DNA of 38,856 nt from Oscillatoriales cyanobacterium CG2_30_40_61. Its GTDB lineage: Bacteria > Cyanobacteriota > Cyanobacteriia > Cyanobacteriales > Microcoleaceae. Made by a program: the position numbers and the translations under genes. The stretch is taken from the NCBI GenBank assembly GCA_001873365.1, contig MNYZ01000009.1, forward strand, positions 1-38,856, in the 5' to 3' direction. Below, one piece after another: positions 7,586 through 17,215 of this stretch. The stretch's first letter is position 1. Each line of letters starts with the position of its first letter. Below the pieces are notes generated by a model. It did no database searches. It worked only from the letters and a program-made list of their open reading frames with translations, and was not told where the DNA came from.

Positions 7586-9637
7586 ATGAATTTTGAATAT
7601 CAAACGGGTGGAAGTTTAGAATATGAACATCCCAGTTATATTAAACGACAAGCGGATAAAGACCTGTATAACGCCTTGAAAGCTGGAGAATTTTGTTATG
7701 TATTGAATGCTCGACAAATGGGAAAATCGAGTTTACAAGTTCAAATTCTAAACCGTTTAGAAGTAGAAAAGGTGAAATGTGTTCCCATTGATTTAACCGA
7801 TATTGGCACAAATCTAACTCAAGATCAATGGTATTTTAGCCTAATTGAGCAGATAGTTAGGGTTTTAGAACTTGATGATCTCGATCATGAACAATGGTGG
7901 AATCATCGAAAATCTATCTCCAATAACCTGCGATTATCTCAATTTATTGAAGATGTCGTTTTAGTTCATATTCCTGATAAAATTGTTATTTTTCTCGATG
8001 AAATTGACACAACCTTAAAATTAGAACGGGATTTAACTGATAATTTTTTTGCCCTAATTCGGGTATTTTATAATAAGCGATCGCTCAACCCCAAATATAA
8101 ACGCTTAACCTTTTGTTTATTGGGAGTAGCTGCGGCTTCGGATTTAATGCCAGACCCTCTGACAACTCCTTTTAATATTGGCAGAGAAATTAATTTAAAA
8201 GGATTTAAAGATGAACATGAAGCCGAACGTTTAGCCGTCGGATTTGAGGAGATTTCTGAACAGCCTAAACAAATTTTAGCAGAAATTTTAAACTGGACAG
8301 GAGGGCAATCCTTTCTCACACAATTCTTTTGTCAGTTATTCGTTAAACAATGGCAAAATGGGGAGTGTACGGTTGAAGAAGTGGCAAATTATATTCTGGA
8401 AAATTGGGAAAATTTAGATGATCAATCCCATTTTAAAACCATTCAACATCGGCTTTTAGAAGAATATCATGAGCGCAAAAATGAACTCTTAGACCTGTAT
8501 CAGCAAATTTTACTCGCTCCCCATAAAAAAATATCGGCTCAAGATAGTCCTGATGAAATTAAATTGAGATTAACGGGATTAGTGGTTAAAGAAAACGGTC
8601 ATTTAAGGGTTTATAATCCCCTTTATGCCAATATTTTTAACCTTAAATGGCTGGAATCTCAACTGCCTCAGTTACGACCCTTTAATCAACAATATCAAAA
8701 TTGGTTAGCTTCTCAACGCCAAGATACAACCCAACTTTTAATAGGGGATGATTTAGAGGAAGCATTGCAATGGGCAAAACAGCAAAATCATTTAAGTTCG
8801 GTTTATATTGATTTCCTCAATGCTAGTCGAGACTATGACCGCCAACAACTCAAACAAGCTAAGGAAAAAGCGACAAAAATTATTCAACTAGCCCAAAAAG
8901 GAACCCAACTAGAACGAAAAGGAATACAAACCTTACGATTATTTAATATCACAACATATCAACCGCAAATCCTACGCGATGCTATACAAGCGGGGGAAGA
9001 CTTACAACAATTACAAGCAGAATGGCGAGAACTGGTTCAAGATGACCCCGAACTACTGAAACAGACCCCGGCGGCGAGTCCGGTTTTTACCCTACCAGAA
9101 ATCCTCAGTCATATTCGTCAATGGCATCAACTCACGGGTCATTCTTACGGGGTAAGGGCGGTGGCGTTTAGTCCGGGTGGGGAGTTTCTGGCGACGGCTT
9201 CGGGTGACAAGACCGCCAAACTGTGGAATTTACAGGGAGAGGCATTAACTACCTTCACGGGTCATTCTGACTTGGTAATGGCGGTGGCGTTTAGTCCGGG
9301 TGGGGAGTTTCTGGCGACGGCTTCCGATGACAACACCGTTAAAGTTTGGGATTTACAGGGGAATTTGTTAGCAGATTTTCGGGGATATAAGGGCAATTTA
9401 GTTGATCCCCCCCAGCCCCCCTTAAAAAGGGGGGAGAAAGATGATGCTTTAGAAAAAGGGGATAATCGTGATTTTATTGAGCTGAAAAGTCCGGTTAATA
9501 GTGTCTGTTTTAGTCCCGATGGTAAACAGATTGTTGCGGGTTATGGGGATGGAAAAGTGCGGTTTTGGCCGTTTGAGAGTTTGGCGGAATTAATCGCACG
9601 GGGGAAGGCGTGGTTAGGAGTTGAGGGAGGGAATTAA
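7586..9637 (+). CDS. AAA-like ATPase with C-terminal WD40 repeats
   Basis: A 683-residue STAND/AAA_35-like signalling or scaffold protein. The ATPase domain has a Walker A of family type (ARQMGKSSL, 42-50) and a Walker B (IVIFLDEID, 133-141), followed by the conserved GREINLKGF and WTGGQSFLTQFFCQL region. A charged linker (about 400-500) leads to WD40 repeats from about 511: two clean repeats (GHS...VAFSPGGEFLATAS...WNLQG/WDLQG) and a last one (VNSVCFSPDGKQ...VRFW). Between them residues about 605-634 are an insert encoded by the GATCCCCC repeat (DPPQPPLKRGE). Three blades are too few for a closed propeller, so it is probably truncated or oligomerises. GGAGG precedes ATG 7586. Confidence 0.88.
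   Translation: MNFEYQTGGSLEYEHPSYIKRQADKDLYNALKAGEFCYVLNARQMGKSSLQVQILNRLEVEKVKCVPIDLTDIGTNLTQDQWYFSLIEQIVRVLELDDLDHEQWWNHRKSISNNLRLSQFIEDVVLVHIPDKIVIFLDEIDTTLKLERDLTDNFFALIRVFYNKRSLNPKYKRLTFCLLGVAAASDLMPDPLTTPFNIGREINLKGFKDEHEAERLAVGFEEISEQPKQILAEILNWTGGQSFLTQFFCQLFVKQWQNGECTVEEVANYILENWENLDDQSHFKTIQHRLLEEYHERKNELLDLYQQILLAPHKKISAQDSPDEIKLRLTGLVVKENGHLRVYNPLYANIFNLKWLESQLPQLRPFNQQYQNWLASQRQDTTQLLIGDDLEEALQWAKQQNHLSSVYIDFLNASRDYDRQQLKQAKEKATKIIQLAQKGTQLERKGIQTLRLFNITTYQPQILRDAIQAGEDLQQLQAEWRELVQDDPELLKQTPAASPVFTLPEILSHIRQWHQLTGHSYGVRAVAFSPGGEFLATASGDKTAKLWNLQGEALTTFTGHSDLVMAVAFSPGGEFLATASDDNTVKVWDLQGNLLADFRGYKGNLVDPPQPPLKRGEKDDALEKGDNRDFIELKSPVNSVCFSPDGKQIVAGYGDGKVRFWPFESLAELIARGKAWLGVEGGN
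9404..9436. repeat. GATCCCCC palindromic repeat inside a WD40 coding region
   Basis: A copy of the dispersed palindrome (GATCCCCCCC, then CCCCCCTTAAAAAGGGGGG) lies in frame inside the gene at 7586-9637 and is translated as DPPQPPLKRGE. It matches the intergenic copies at 7275-7433, 20410-20761 and 24114-24148. Confidence 0.88.
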
Positions 9638-9675
9638 GGAATTGAAAATTATTGCCCAAATCAATTCCAGTTAGT

Positions 9676-9717
9676 GTAGTAAGCCCTTTAGGGCTGAATA
9701 CGTGAACGCCTCACTAC
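9676..9717. repeat. Palindromic repeat, GTAGTAAGCCC...CACTAC family, copy 2
   Basis: A 42-bp copy close to that after proC; even the preceding TTAGT matches. The second hairpin has lost part of one arm (ACGTGAACGCCTC). Its last bases overlap the stop codon of the minus-strand acyltransferase gene at 9714. Confidence 0.85.
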
Positions 9718-10736
9718 ATTTGATCATAAAAACGCTGTAAAAAATAGGATAAAATAATTAATAATGGCAGTCCTAAACAAATTAAAATAAATAGGATTAG
9801 ATTCTGATTGGCAATCTGTAATTTATTTTGCATAATTGATACCATCAAAAACCATAAGGGTCGATGGAATAAATACATACAATAGGAAGAATAGGCAATT
9901 AAATCAACTAATTTAGCTGATGGGACTCGATAGGAGAGAGAGTTACAAATTTTGTACATAAATAAAATAAATACCAATTGAATCATATTCACTAGAATAT
10001 AGGCGTAAAGGGGATTAATATTTTTTAAGCCATATTCTCGCAAGATAAAAAATGAGAGTAAAAACACAAAACCAAATATAATCGGAATAATTGGGTTAAT
10101 TTTTTGCCATAGTTGGGATTCAAAAAACAATGTTTCTGCTGAGAATATCCCAAATAAAAAAGTTAAATAATATAAGATTATTTTGAGATCGGTGATCTGG
10201 AAATACAGCTCCAAAGTTACTATTAATATCGGAAACAATAGGATTAAAAATATTTTGTAAATTGGTTTAATTGGTTGATGATTTAAAATCATAAATAAGC
10301 TATAATAAATTACAATTAACCCGACAAACCATAGGGTAGGTAAGGCGGAAAAATTTGCAGATACAAAAAATAACTGTAAACCCAAAATATGAATAATGAT
10401 AGAAACCGGGTCAAAAACCTGATACATATAGATAAAAGCGATTAAAGCTAGATAATAAAGCGGAAAAACTCTAATTATTTTTTTATATAAAAACTTCAGC
10501 AGTGACCTTGAGTTAAGAAAGCGTTGTCTTTTGTGATTAATTAAATAACCAGAAATAAAAACAAATAATCCTAAACTAAAATATCTATTTAATTCATAAA
10601 AAGACAATAAATTCATATCAATTTTATCTTGGTCTAAAATTTGTAAACCTAGATAATATTTCGGTAAATGATGAAGGAGAATCATGAAAATACCAACAGT
10701 TCTCATCCAATCAAAAACAACTAATCGATTTTCCAT
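9714..10736 (-). CDS. Membrane acyltransferase (acyltransferase family 3, OafA/WecH type)
   Basis: Family 3 acyltransferases are integral membrane proteins that move acyl groups (often acetyl) onto surface sugars or lipids. The start, RLVVFDWMRTVGIFMILLHH, carries the family's N-terminal signature of a small D/R-rich turn followed by a catalytic-type His in the first helix. FVFISGYLI follows, and about ten membrane segments fill the 340 residues to SYFLQRFYDQM. The acceptor cannot be told from sequence. It lies 30 bp downstream of the CheB/CheR hybrid kinase on the same strand, with heptamer-like repeats in the gap, so co-transcription is possible. Confidence 0.85.
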   Translation of the reverse strand: MENRLVVFDWMRTVGIFMILLHHLPKYYLGLQILDQDKIDMNLLSFYELNRYFSLGLFVFISGYLINHKRQRFLNSRSLLKFLYKKIIRVFPLYYLALIAFIYMYQVFDPVSIIIHILGLQLFFVSANFSALPTLWFVGLIVIYYSLFMILNHQPIKPIYKIFLILLFPILIVTLELYFQITDLKIILYYLTFLFGIFSAETLFFESQLWQKINPIIPIIFGFVFLLSFFILREYGLKNINPLYAYILVNMIQLVFILFMYKICNSLSYRVPSAKLVDLIAYSSYCMYLFHRPLWFLMVSIMQNKLQIANQNLILFILICLGLPLLIILSYFLQRFYDQM

Positions 10737-10760
10737 ATTTTTCTATAGCAATCCGCAGTA

Positions 10761-10802
10761 TTATCCCTATTCCCTATTCCGGTGTTCCCTTTTCCTATTC
10801 CC
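10761..10802. repeat. CTATTCC-type heptamer repeat tract, degenerate
   Basis: Units of CTATTCC with a GGTGTTCCC interruption lie between the acyltransferase and the hybrid kinase, overlapping the kinase gene's 3' end. The CTATTCCGGTGTTCC form recurs near 24380. Confidence 0.7.
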
Positions 10803-13800
10803 GACAATTTCCAAATATTTAGAAATAGCATTATTAAAATCTTCAATCATGATCGGTTTACTCAGATAATCATTCATCCCTATTTCTAAACATCTTTGAC
10901 GATCGCGCTCCAAAACATTAGCTGTTACCGCAATAATCCAGGGTTGGGTTTGGGAGGATTCACGAATTATTTTTGTCGTGGTTAAACCATCCATCTCTGG
11001 CATTTGCATATCCATTAATATTATATCATAGGATTGTTTTTTTAACATTTCTAATACTTCTAATCCGTTGTTAGCAATATCCGCATCATAGTTAAATAAT
11101 TTCAGGAGTAATAATCCAAATTCCTGATTAATCTCATCATCATCAGCAATCAAAATTTTTAATTGTGATTGATTTCCAAAGGTTTCTTGGTTAAGTAAAT
11201 TGGGATTTGTTTGTCTATTAATTTCAGTTTCAGAAGCTGTTTTTAATTGTAGGGTAAAATAAAAGGTTGAACCTTGGGTTTGAGGTTGTTCGGGATCTAG
11301 GAAAAAATCCGGGGGTGGATTTCCCCCAATCTTACCCATACTTACGACCCAAATTGTTCCCCCCATTAAATTTACTAAACTTTTACTAATTATTAACCCT
11401 AAACCCGTGCCCCCATATTTACGATTAATAGAGGTATCTGCTTGGGTAAAGGGTTGAAATAGATCGTTTATTTTATCGGGATTAATCCCAATTCCTTGAT
11501 CTTGAATCGAGATAATTAACTCATATTTTTCCTCAGAAATAGGTTGACCGATTACCTGAATAGAAACAGTGCTATCATGGGTAAATTTAACCGCATTTCC
11601 CACTAAATTTAAGAAGATTTGTCTCAATCGGTCACTGTCCCCTAAAAAACTATCGGGAATATCGGGATCAATCCCATAGGTGAGGTCAATTTTTTTATCT
11701 GAAATTTCTCTCTGGAGGAGGTCACAGACCGACTGAATTACAGTTTTAAAAACCAAAGGATGTTCTTCTAGTTCAAAATTCCCCGATTCAATTTTTGATA
11801 GGTTGAGAATATCATTAATAATAGTTAATAAAAGATTCCCGCTATCGCGAATTAGATCAACTAATTTTTTTTGTTCCGGGGAAAGATCGGTCATTAATAA
11901 AAGTTGAACAATTCCAATCACGCCATTCATGGGGGTACGAATTTCGTGACTCATATTAGCCAGAAAATCACCTTTAGCTTTAGTTCCGGCTTCCGCGCCT
12001 TCTTTGGCTGCGGATAGGGCGATTTCGGCTTGTTTGCGATCGCTAATATCTAACATTGTTCCATAAATATTTGTGATCTGGTGCTGTTGATTATAACCAG
12101 CCTTACCCATGGCATTAATATACCGAATTTCCCCATTATTGTAACGAATAATTTTGATATCTATATCATAACTAATCCCTTGGGTTTTGAGTTGTTCTAA
12201 AGCCTCTAAAAATCTAGCTTGATCTTCAACATGAACGCGAGTAATTAACTGGGATAAGGTGGGTTCTCCTAAATTAAAATCAACACCAATAATCTTAAAT
12301 AATTCCTTTGAACAGCGCATTTTTTGAGTCTGGAGATTCAATTCCCAATTTCCTAGATGGGAAATACTTTGAGCTTCTTCTAGGCGGTCTTTTGCTCTTT
12401 TTACCTCTTTTTGAATCTGTTTTTGTTCGGTAATTTCTATAATGACTCCCCCAACTCCAGACTGTTCATTTTCTAATAAAACCGGATAAAAACTACCGAT
12501 CCAATATCGGGTTTGTAAAAACACAGGGGTTAGGGTTTCAAATTCTAAATTGCTCAGGGTTTCACCAGTTTCTAAGACTTGACGCATCAACGGTTCATAA
12601 ATATTTGCCCATTCAGGGAATAACTGCTGTCCGGTTTTGCCAATATGTTCCGCTACGGAAAAATTATTAATCTTGGCGAAATTTTCATTAACTTTTACAA
12701 ATTTTAAATTTTCATCCAGTAAACATAATCCCACAGGACTATTAATATAAATATTGTCTAACCAATTATTACTAGCTTGGAGTTGATTTTGAATTTTTTT
12801 TAAATCATTAATATTGACAAAGGTAACAACTACTCCATCATTATGATTATTTTCCCCTTTATAGGTGTTGACGCGCATCAACAGTTGTTCCTGAGTTATT
12901 TGGTTGATAACTTCTAATTCTAAGGGAATTTGATTCACCACAAAATCCGATAAAATTTCAACTAAGTTAGGACAGTTTAAATTATGGGTAAAATGGGTTA
13001 AGGGGCGATTAATATCAGTGGGAAGAATATTAATAATACTGCTGGTGGTGGGGGTAAATTTTCTAATATTTAGATCATTATCCAGAAAAATTACTCCTAT
13101 ATTGGTACTGCGGAGTAAATTATCAATATCGTTAGTTAGTTCGGTGAGTTGTTGAATTTTAATTTGATGTTCCGAATTAACGGTATAAAGTTCTTCATTC
13201 ACCGACTGTAATTCTTCATTGGTACTTTGCAATTCTTCATTAGAAGCCAGTAATTCCTCATTGGTAGCCTGTTGTTCTTCATTGGTTGTTTCTAATTCTT
13301 CAATGGTCGCTTGTAAATTTTCTCGGGTTTGTTGCAGTTCATATTCTAATTCAGTGATTTGTTTGGCGGTTTCAATATTAACCTCAAACTCAATCGGATT
13401 AGATTTGTTTTCTAATGTTGTTTTTACCTCCAACAAAACTAACAAAAATTCATTTTTAATTGAGTATTTACCGGGAAATGCTATTTTTAAACTTAGGCTT
13501 TCATTTACCCCATTTCTAAATAAATTAATCCCCGTATACAGAACATTTTTTTGTTCTCGTTTAGCGCGATGAATAGCGGTTCTCAGGGGTAATTGTAAAG
13601 GAGTGGGAACCAGTTCTGTAATCTCTAATTTAGGCTTTCCTGTCGAAAAGGACAGCAAATCTGCACCATTATGAAAAATATGCAATAATTGGCAGTCTTG
13701 ATTGATTAATACACAGGTCAGATGTTGTTCTGAAAAACAAAGATTAAAAACTGAATCTAAAATTCTTTCATACTGAAACCCATTTCGATTAGTAGTGGGT

Positions 13801-15302
13801 AGTATGGCGACTTGAGTTAATGGAGTTAGCTGGGATAGGGGGATTAAACTCAGTTGAACTTCTCGATGTTTGCGGAAGATTTTATATCTTTGATTAATAT
13901 TAATAAATTCCGTTTCTATTTCTCCCAAGGTTTCGGCATTTCCCAAAAACAAAATCCCTTGGGAAGTTAAAGAAAAATGCAGTAACCGTAATACTTGTTG
14001 CTGAAGCACAGGCTGCATATAAATTAGCACATTTCGGCAACTAATCAAATTCATTTTAGAAAAACCCGCATTTTTAGTTAAATCATGGGGGGCAATAATT
14101 AACATCTCGCGTAAATGCCGTTTGACTTGATAGGAGTCGGCTTTATAGGTAAAATATTTGTCTAAACGTTCAGGACTAATATCATTTTTAATGCTTTCGT
14201 TATAAATTCCTTGAGATGCTACATCTAGCGCCTTACTATCAAGATCGGTGGCAAACATTTTGACGGTGATCTCTTTATTAGCTGCTTGAATTGCTTCATC
14301 AATTAATATGGCTAAGGTATAGGCTTCTTCTCCGGTAGCACAGGCGGGAACCCATACTCGGAGTTGTTCTTGGGGTACTAAAGAGTTGATTAACTCCGGT
14401 AAAACCTGGTGTTCTATAAAAGTCCAGGCGGGAGGATCTCTAAAGAATTGGGTAACACTAATTAATAAATCTTGACGGAGTAATTTTCTTTCGGTTTCTG
14501 ATTGATTTAATAAAACAATATACCGAGTTAAATCCGGGGATTGGGTGACACCACAACGATTCAGAATCCGACGACTCAGGGTACTAATTTTGTATTGACA
14601 AAAATCGATCTTTTCGTATTTGGATAAAATTCCTAGGATTTGTTCAAATTGTTCGACGGGAATTAAATCTGCTGCTTTGACCTGAGAAATCGGATAGTTA
14701 AGGGAATAGCCCACTAAACTATAAACCGCCTGGGCTAAATCCTGGGGGGATAAAATCCCATCCAAGCAATCACAAGGTATCACACTACTCGGCATACTTG
14801 TGAATTGGGCGGTTTCCGGGGATTGAACTAGGGTGATTCCGCCTTTTTGACTAATAGCTTGTAATCCTTCTGTACCATCGTTTCCAGTTCCCGATAGCAG
14901 GATTCCGATGACTTTTTCTCCCCATTCTGTGGCTAGGGATTTGAAGAAGATATCGATCGGATGATTCACCCGCTCAGAAGTATGTTCTTCTAATCTTAAG
15001 CAATCTTTTTCGACTGTTAAAGTATGACGCGGGGGCAATACATAGATATGATTAGGATGTAACTGTACCCCATCTTTTATCTGTTCAACTTGCATTGAGG
15101 TGCGTCTTTGAATTAATTCTGGCATCAAACTGGGAAAATCGGGAGAAAGATGTTGTAAAACTATAAAAGCTGCACCCGGATTATTTGGTAAATTGGTAAA
15201 AAATTCTTCTAAAGGTTGTAAACCTCCGGCCGACGCACCCATGGCTACCACAAAAAATGTTTCTGGCTGTTCCGGGCTATTATTCTGGGTGTTTTCTGTC
15301 AT
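10767..15302 (-). CDS. CheB-CheR-PAS-histidine kinase-receiver hybrid sensor
   Basis: A 1511-residue signalling protein fusing chemotaxis-type methylesterase and methyltransferase to a hybrid two-component kinase. Residues 15-200 are CheB-like, with the triad S24 (GASAGG), H51 (QHLSP) and D142 (GTGNDG) intact. Residues 220-480 are CheR-like with the SAM loop [12 protein letters not shown] (320-331) and SCRNVLIY (421-428). A Glu/Asn/Gln-rich coiled coil (about 644-730, many EEL repeats) leads to PAS domains. The kinase has H1119 in MSHEIRTP and ATP-binding motifs GNAVKFT and GGTGLGL. The receiver has D1431 in [11 protein letters not shown] and SKP near the end. No own receiver precedes CheB, so it is not the classical CheB layout. 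Ligand and output are unknown. Confidence 0.94.
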   Translation of the reverse strand: MTENTQNNSPEQPETFFVVAMGASAGGLQPLEEFFTNLPNNPGAAFIVLQHLSPDFPSLMPELIQRRTSMQVEQIKDGVQLHPNHIYVLPPRHTLTVEKDCLRLEEHTSERVNHPIDIFFKSLATEWGEKVIGILLSGTGNDGTEGLQAISQKGGITLVQSPETAQFTSMPSSVIPCDCLDGILSPQDLAQAVYSLVGYSLNYPISQVKAADLIPVEQFEQILGILSKYEKIDFCQYKISTLSRRILNRCGVTQSPDLTRYIVLLNQSETERKLLRQDLLISVTQFFRDPPAWTFIEHQVLPELINSLVPQEQLRVWVPACATGEEAYTLAILIDEAIQAANKEITVKMFATDLDSKALDVASQGIYNESIKNDISPERLDKYFTYKADSYQVKRHLREMLIIAPHDLTKNAGFSKMNLISCRNVLIYMQPVLQQQVLRLLHFSLTSQGILFLGNAETLGEIETEFININQRYKIFRKHREVQLSLIPLSQLTPLTQVAILPTTNRNGFQYERILDSVFNLCFSEQHLTCVLINQDCQLLHIFHNGADLLSFSTGKPKLEITELVPTPLQLPLRTAIHRAKREQKNVLYTGINLFRNGVNESLSLKIAFPGKYSIKNEFLLVLLEVKTTLENKSNPIEFEVNIETAKQITELEYELQQTRENLQATIEELETTNEEQQATNEELLASNEELQSTNEELQSVNEELYTVNSEHQIKIQQLTELTNDIDNLLRSTNIGVIFLDNDLNIRKFTPTTSSIINILPTDINRPLTHFTHNLNCPNLVEILSDFVVNQIPLELEVINQITQEQLLMRVNTYKGENNHNDGVVVTFVNINDLKKIQNQLQASNNWLDNIYINSPVGLCLLDENLKFVKVNENFAKINNFSVAEHIGKTGQQLFPEWANIYEPLMRQVLETGETLSNLEFETLTPVFLQTRYWIGSFYPVLLENEQSGVGGVIIEITEQKQIQKEVKRAKDRLEEAQSISHLGNWELNLQTQKMRCSKELFKIIGVDFNLGEPTLSQLITRVHVEDQARFLEALEQLKTQGISYDIDIKIIRYNNGEIRYINAMGKAGYNQQHQITNIYGTMLDISDRKQAEIALSAAKEGAEAGTKAKGDFLANMSHEIRTPMNGVIGIVQLLLMTDLSPEQKKLVDLIRDSGNLLLTIINDILNLSKIESGNFELEEHPLVFKTVIQSVCDLLQREISDKKIDLTYGIDPDIPDSFLGDSDRLRQIFLNLVGNAVKFTHDSTVSIQVIGQPISEEKYELIISIQDQGIGINPDKINDLFQPFTQADTSINRKYGGTGLGLIISKSLVNLMGGTIWVVSMGKIGGNPPPDFFLDPEQPQTQGSTFYFTLQLKTASETEINRQTNPNLLNQETFGNQSQLKILIADDDEINQEFGLLLLKLFNYDADIANNGLEVLEMLKKQSYDIILMDMQMPEMDGLTTTKIIRESSQTQPWIIAVTANVLERDRQRCLEIGMNDYLSKPIMIEDFNNAISKYLEIVGNRKREHRNRE

Positions 15303-15542
15303 ATTATATTAGGGAAGGTAATTAAAAAGGATTGGTACGGGGCTTAGAGTTTTATTATTAATCGGGGAATTGCTAATAATTTGATTTTAAATAAACGCAA
15401 TTTTTACATTGAATAAACACTTTTGTCAATATATTTAATCTTTTCTTAGTTATTTTAGCCAGAATATTGTTTTTTTCCTTAAGTTACCAAAGATTCTACC
15501 AATTGAATATTCATATTAATTGCTCCTTACTTATACAAGACT

Positions 15543-16124
15543 TTAGAGAATATTTTTCAAATCTAATACAAATCCTGGTAAAATATTTTCTCCCGATAAA
15601 GATTGAGGAGATGAAATAATTTCTACGACTTGATTAGGGCGATAAATTTCCACACGCTGATGTTGTCTATCAAGCAACCATCCTAATTTTGTCCCGTTTT
15701 CTATATATTCTTGCATTTTTGCTTGTAGCTTTTCTAAGGAATCAGTTTTTGAGCGCAATTCGACCACAAAATCTGGAGATAGGGGAGCAAATTTTTCCTT
15801 TTCTGTTGTGGTTAAAACCTCCCATCTTTGGTTACTTACCCAAGCAGCATCGGGGGAGCGATTTGCACCATTAGGAAGTCTAAAACCCGTTGAAGAATCA
15901 AAGGCTAATCCTAAATTATTTTGACGACTCCAGCTTTGCAGTTGATAAGATAGATCAATATTCCGGTTGCCAGTTTCGCTACCCGTAGGGGGCATAATAG
16001 TTAAATCTCCCGATGCACTGCGTTCAAATCTCAAATCCCGGTTATTTTGACATAGCTGAAAAAACTGCTCCTCTGTTAGTTCAATAGTTAACTCAAAGGG
16101 TGTGGGTATTGTAGCAGTTTCCAT
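15543..16124 (-). CDS. Uma2-family (DUF820) restriction-endonuclease-fold protein
   Basis: Uma2 proteins have a PD-(D/E)xK nuclease fold and are strongly expanded in cyanobacteria; their role is unclear. Visible family features are the N-terminal LTEEQFFQLCQNN, ERSASGDLTIMPPTGSETG, the SPDAAWVS strand, the catalytic-type segment SPDFVVELRSKTD (ELRS-K in place of D/E-x-K) and the C-terminal LPGFVLDLKNIL. The length of 193 residues is normal and there is no sign of damage. It stands alone between the hybrid kinase and a small membrane protein, with AT-rich gaps of about 240 bp and 140 bp. Confidence 0.93.
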   Translation of the reverse strand: METATIPTPFELTIELTEEQFFQLCQNNRDLRFERSASGDLTIMPPTGSETGNRNIDLSYQLQSWSRQNNLGLAFDSSTGFRLPNGANRSPDAAWVSNQRWEVLTTTEKEKFAPLSPDFVVELRSKTDSLEKLQAKMQEYIENGTKLGWLLDRQHQRVEIYRPNQVVEIISSPQSLSGENILPGFVLDLKNIL

Positions 16125-16264
16125 GATTTTATCCTAATTAAGTTGGCTATAGTTCAATTATATCAAAATAATACAGACTACCTATTGCCTATTCTAAGAT
16201 TGAATATCGCCCATTCTCGATATCGCCCATTACCCACTACCTATTGATCATCGCTGATTAATAT

Positions 16265-16555
16265 TTAGCTAACAGAAAAGGTAATTAATAGCAGAATAAC
16301 AACCAACAAAACCGCTCCCGCCCCTAGGAAAATATATCGTTTTTGTTGTGTTGGTGAAGGATATTCGGAGGGGTAGACATCAGGCTCGACCGCAAAATTA
16401 TTGATCAGACCTTCATCATCTGTGGTATAACCATTTGCGGGGTCAATATCAGCAGATTGAGGATCATTTGCTGGAATTTCGGCGGGAGTGAGTTCGCTAC
16501 CGTCGCTGCGATGCTCTGGGTTGAGATTTTTCCCTGTTGTTTCGGAGTTGGTCAT
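16265..16555 (-). CDS. Small tail-anchored-like membrane protein (hypothetical)
   Basis: This 96-residue protein is Asp/Glu/Pro-rich for about 70 residues, then has one C-terminal membrane helix (about 73-94, IFLGAGAVLLVVILLLITF), preceded by a basic QQKR. The helix at the extreme C-terminus suggests the acidic domain faces the cytoplasm. I do not recognise a named family. Heptamer repeats lie 50 bp upstream. Confidence 0.7.
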   Translation of the reverse strand: MTNSETTGKNLNPEHRSDGSELTPAEIPANDPQSADIDPANGYTTDDEGLINNFAVEPDVYPSEYPSPTQQKRYIFLGAGAVLLVVILLLITFSVS

Positions 16556-16607
16556 GTTGCTTCTTATTAAATTTATGTTTATTATTATAACATATTTAAA
16601 GAAGAAA

Positions 16608-16649
16608 GGTAATAGGTAATAGGGAATAGGTAATAGGGAATAGGGAATA
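16608..16649. repeat. Heptamer tandem repeat (GGTAATA/GGGAATA), six units
   Basis: Six adjacent 7-bp units, the reverse-strand form of the CTATTCC/CTATTACC tracts elsewhere in the window, between divergent genes at 16555 and 16747. Confidence 0.9.
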
Positions 16650-16746
16650 CTTGGACTTCGCTCAGTAACAAGGGAATAGGGACAGTAATTCTGGCTGCTT
16701 GATATCCGATCCGGTATAATAGATTAACTCCATTTTAGGATTTTAA

Positions 16747-17091
16747 ATGAAAGCACAAGCCTATGATCGGATTAAAACATTAGTGGATATTCCCGCAGAT
16801 TTTGGCAAATCCCTAATTCCAAAAGGAACAATTGGAACAGTTATCGAATGTTATGAACGTCCTAAAGAGGGATATGCGGTTGACCTGACCATTCTTAGTG
16901 AAACTGGAGAATCGGGTTTTGAATATGAGAATGTAATTTTATATCCTGATCAGTTTTCTGTAGTTAATGATACCCCAGAAATGGGGAATTTTATTTCGGT
17001 TTTTGGTGATATTAGTTATGAAGTTCCCCAAGTGGTTCATGAACAATCAAACACCTCAGAAACCCCAGTAGAACAACCAAATCAGGAGTAG
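16747..17091 (+). CDS. DUF4926-like small protein
   Basis: A 114-residue soluble protein. Residues 1-70 resemble the DUF4926 fold: YDRIKTLVDIPADFGKSLIPKGTIGTVIECYERPKEGYAVDL is the typical 'robust start, glycine-turn, acidic' pattern of this family, often found beside toxin-antitoxin or Uma2-type genes. The C-terminal third is acidic and Gln/Glu/Pro-rich. No partner toxin is visible next to it. Function unknown. Confidence 0.7.
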   Translation: MKAQAYDRIKTLVDIPADFGKSLIPKGTIGTVIECYERPKEGYAVDLTILSETGESGFEYENVILYPDQFSVVNDTPEMGNFISVFGDISYEVPQVVHEQSNTSETPVEQPNQE

Positions 17092-17215
17092 TATAAAAGT
17101 CAAAGCACGCCGGGTTAAAATTTTAGCTAAAACTGTATCAAAATTATGCTATATTTCCCTAGGGAGTGTTTAAGAATATTCATTCTGTAGGGAAATTCTA
17201 GTTGTAATTAAAGTT

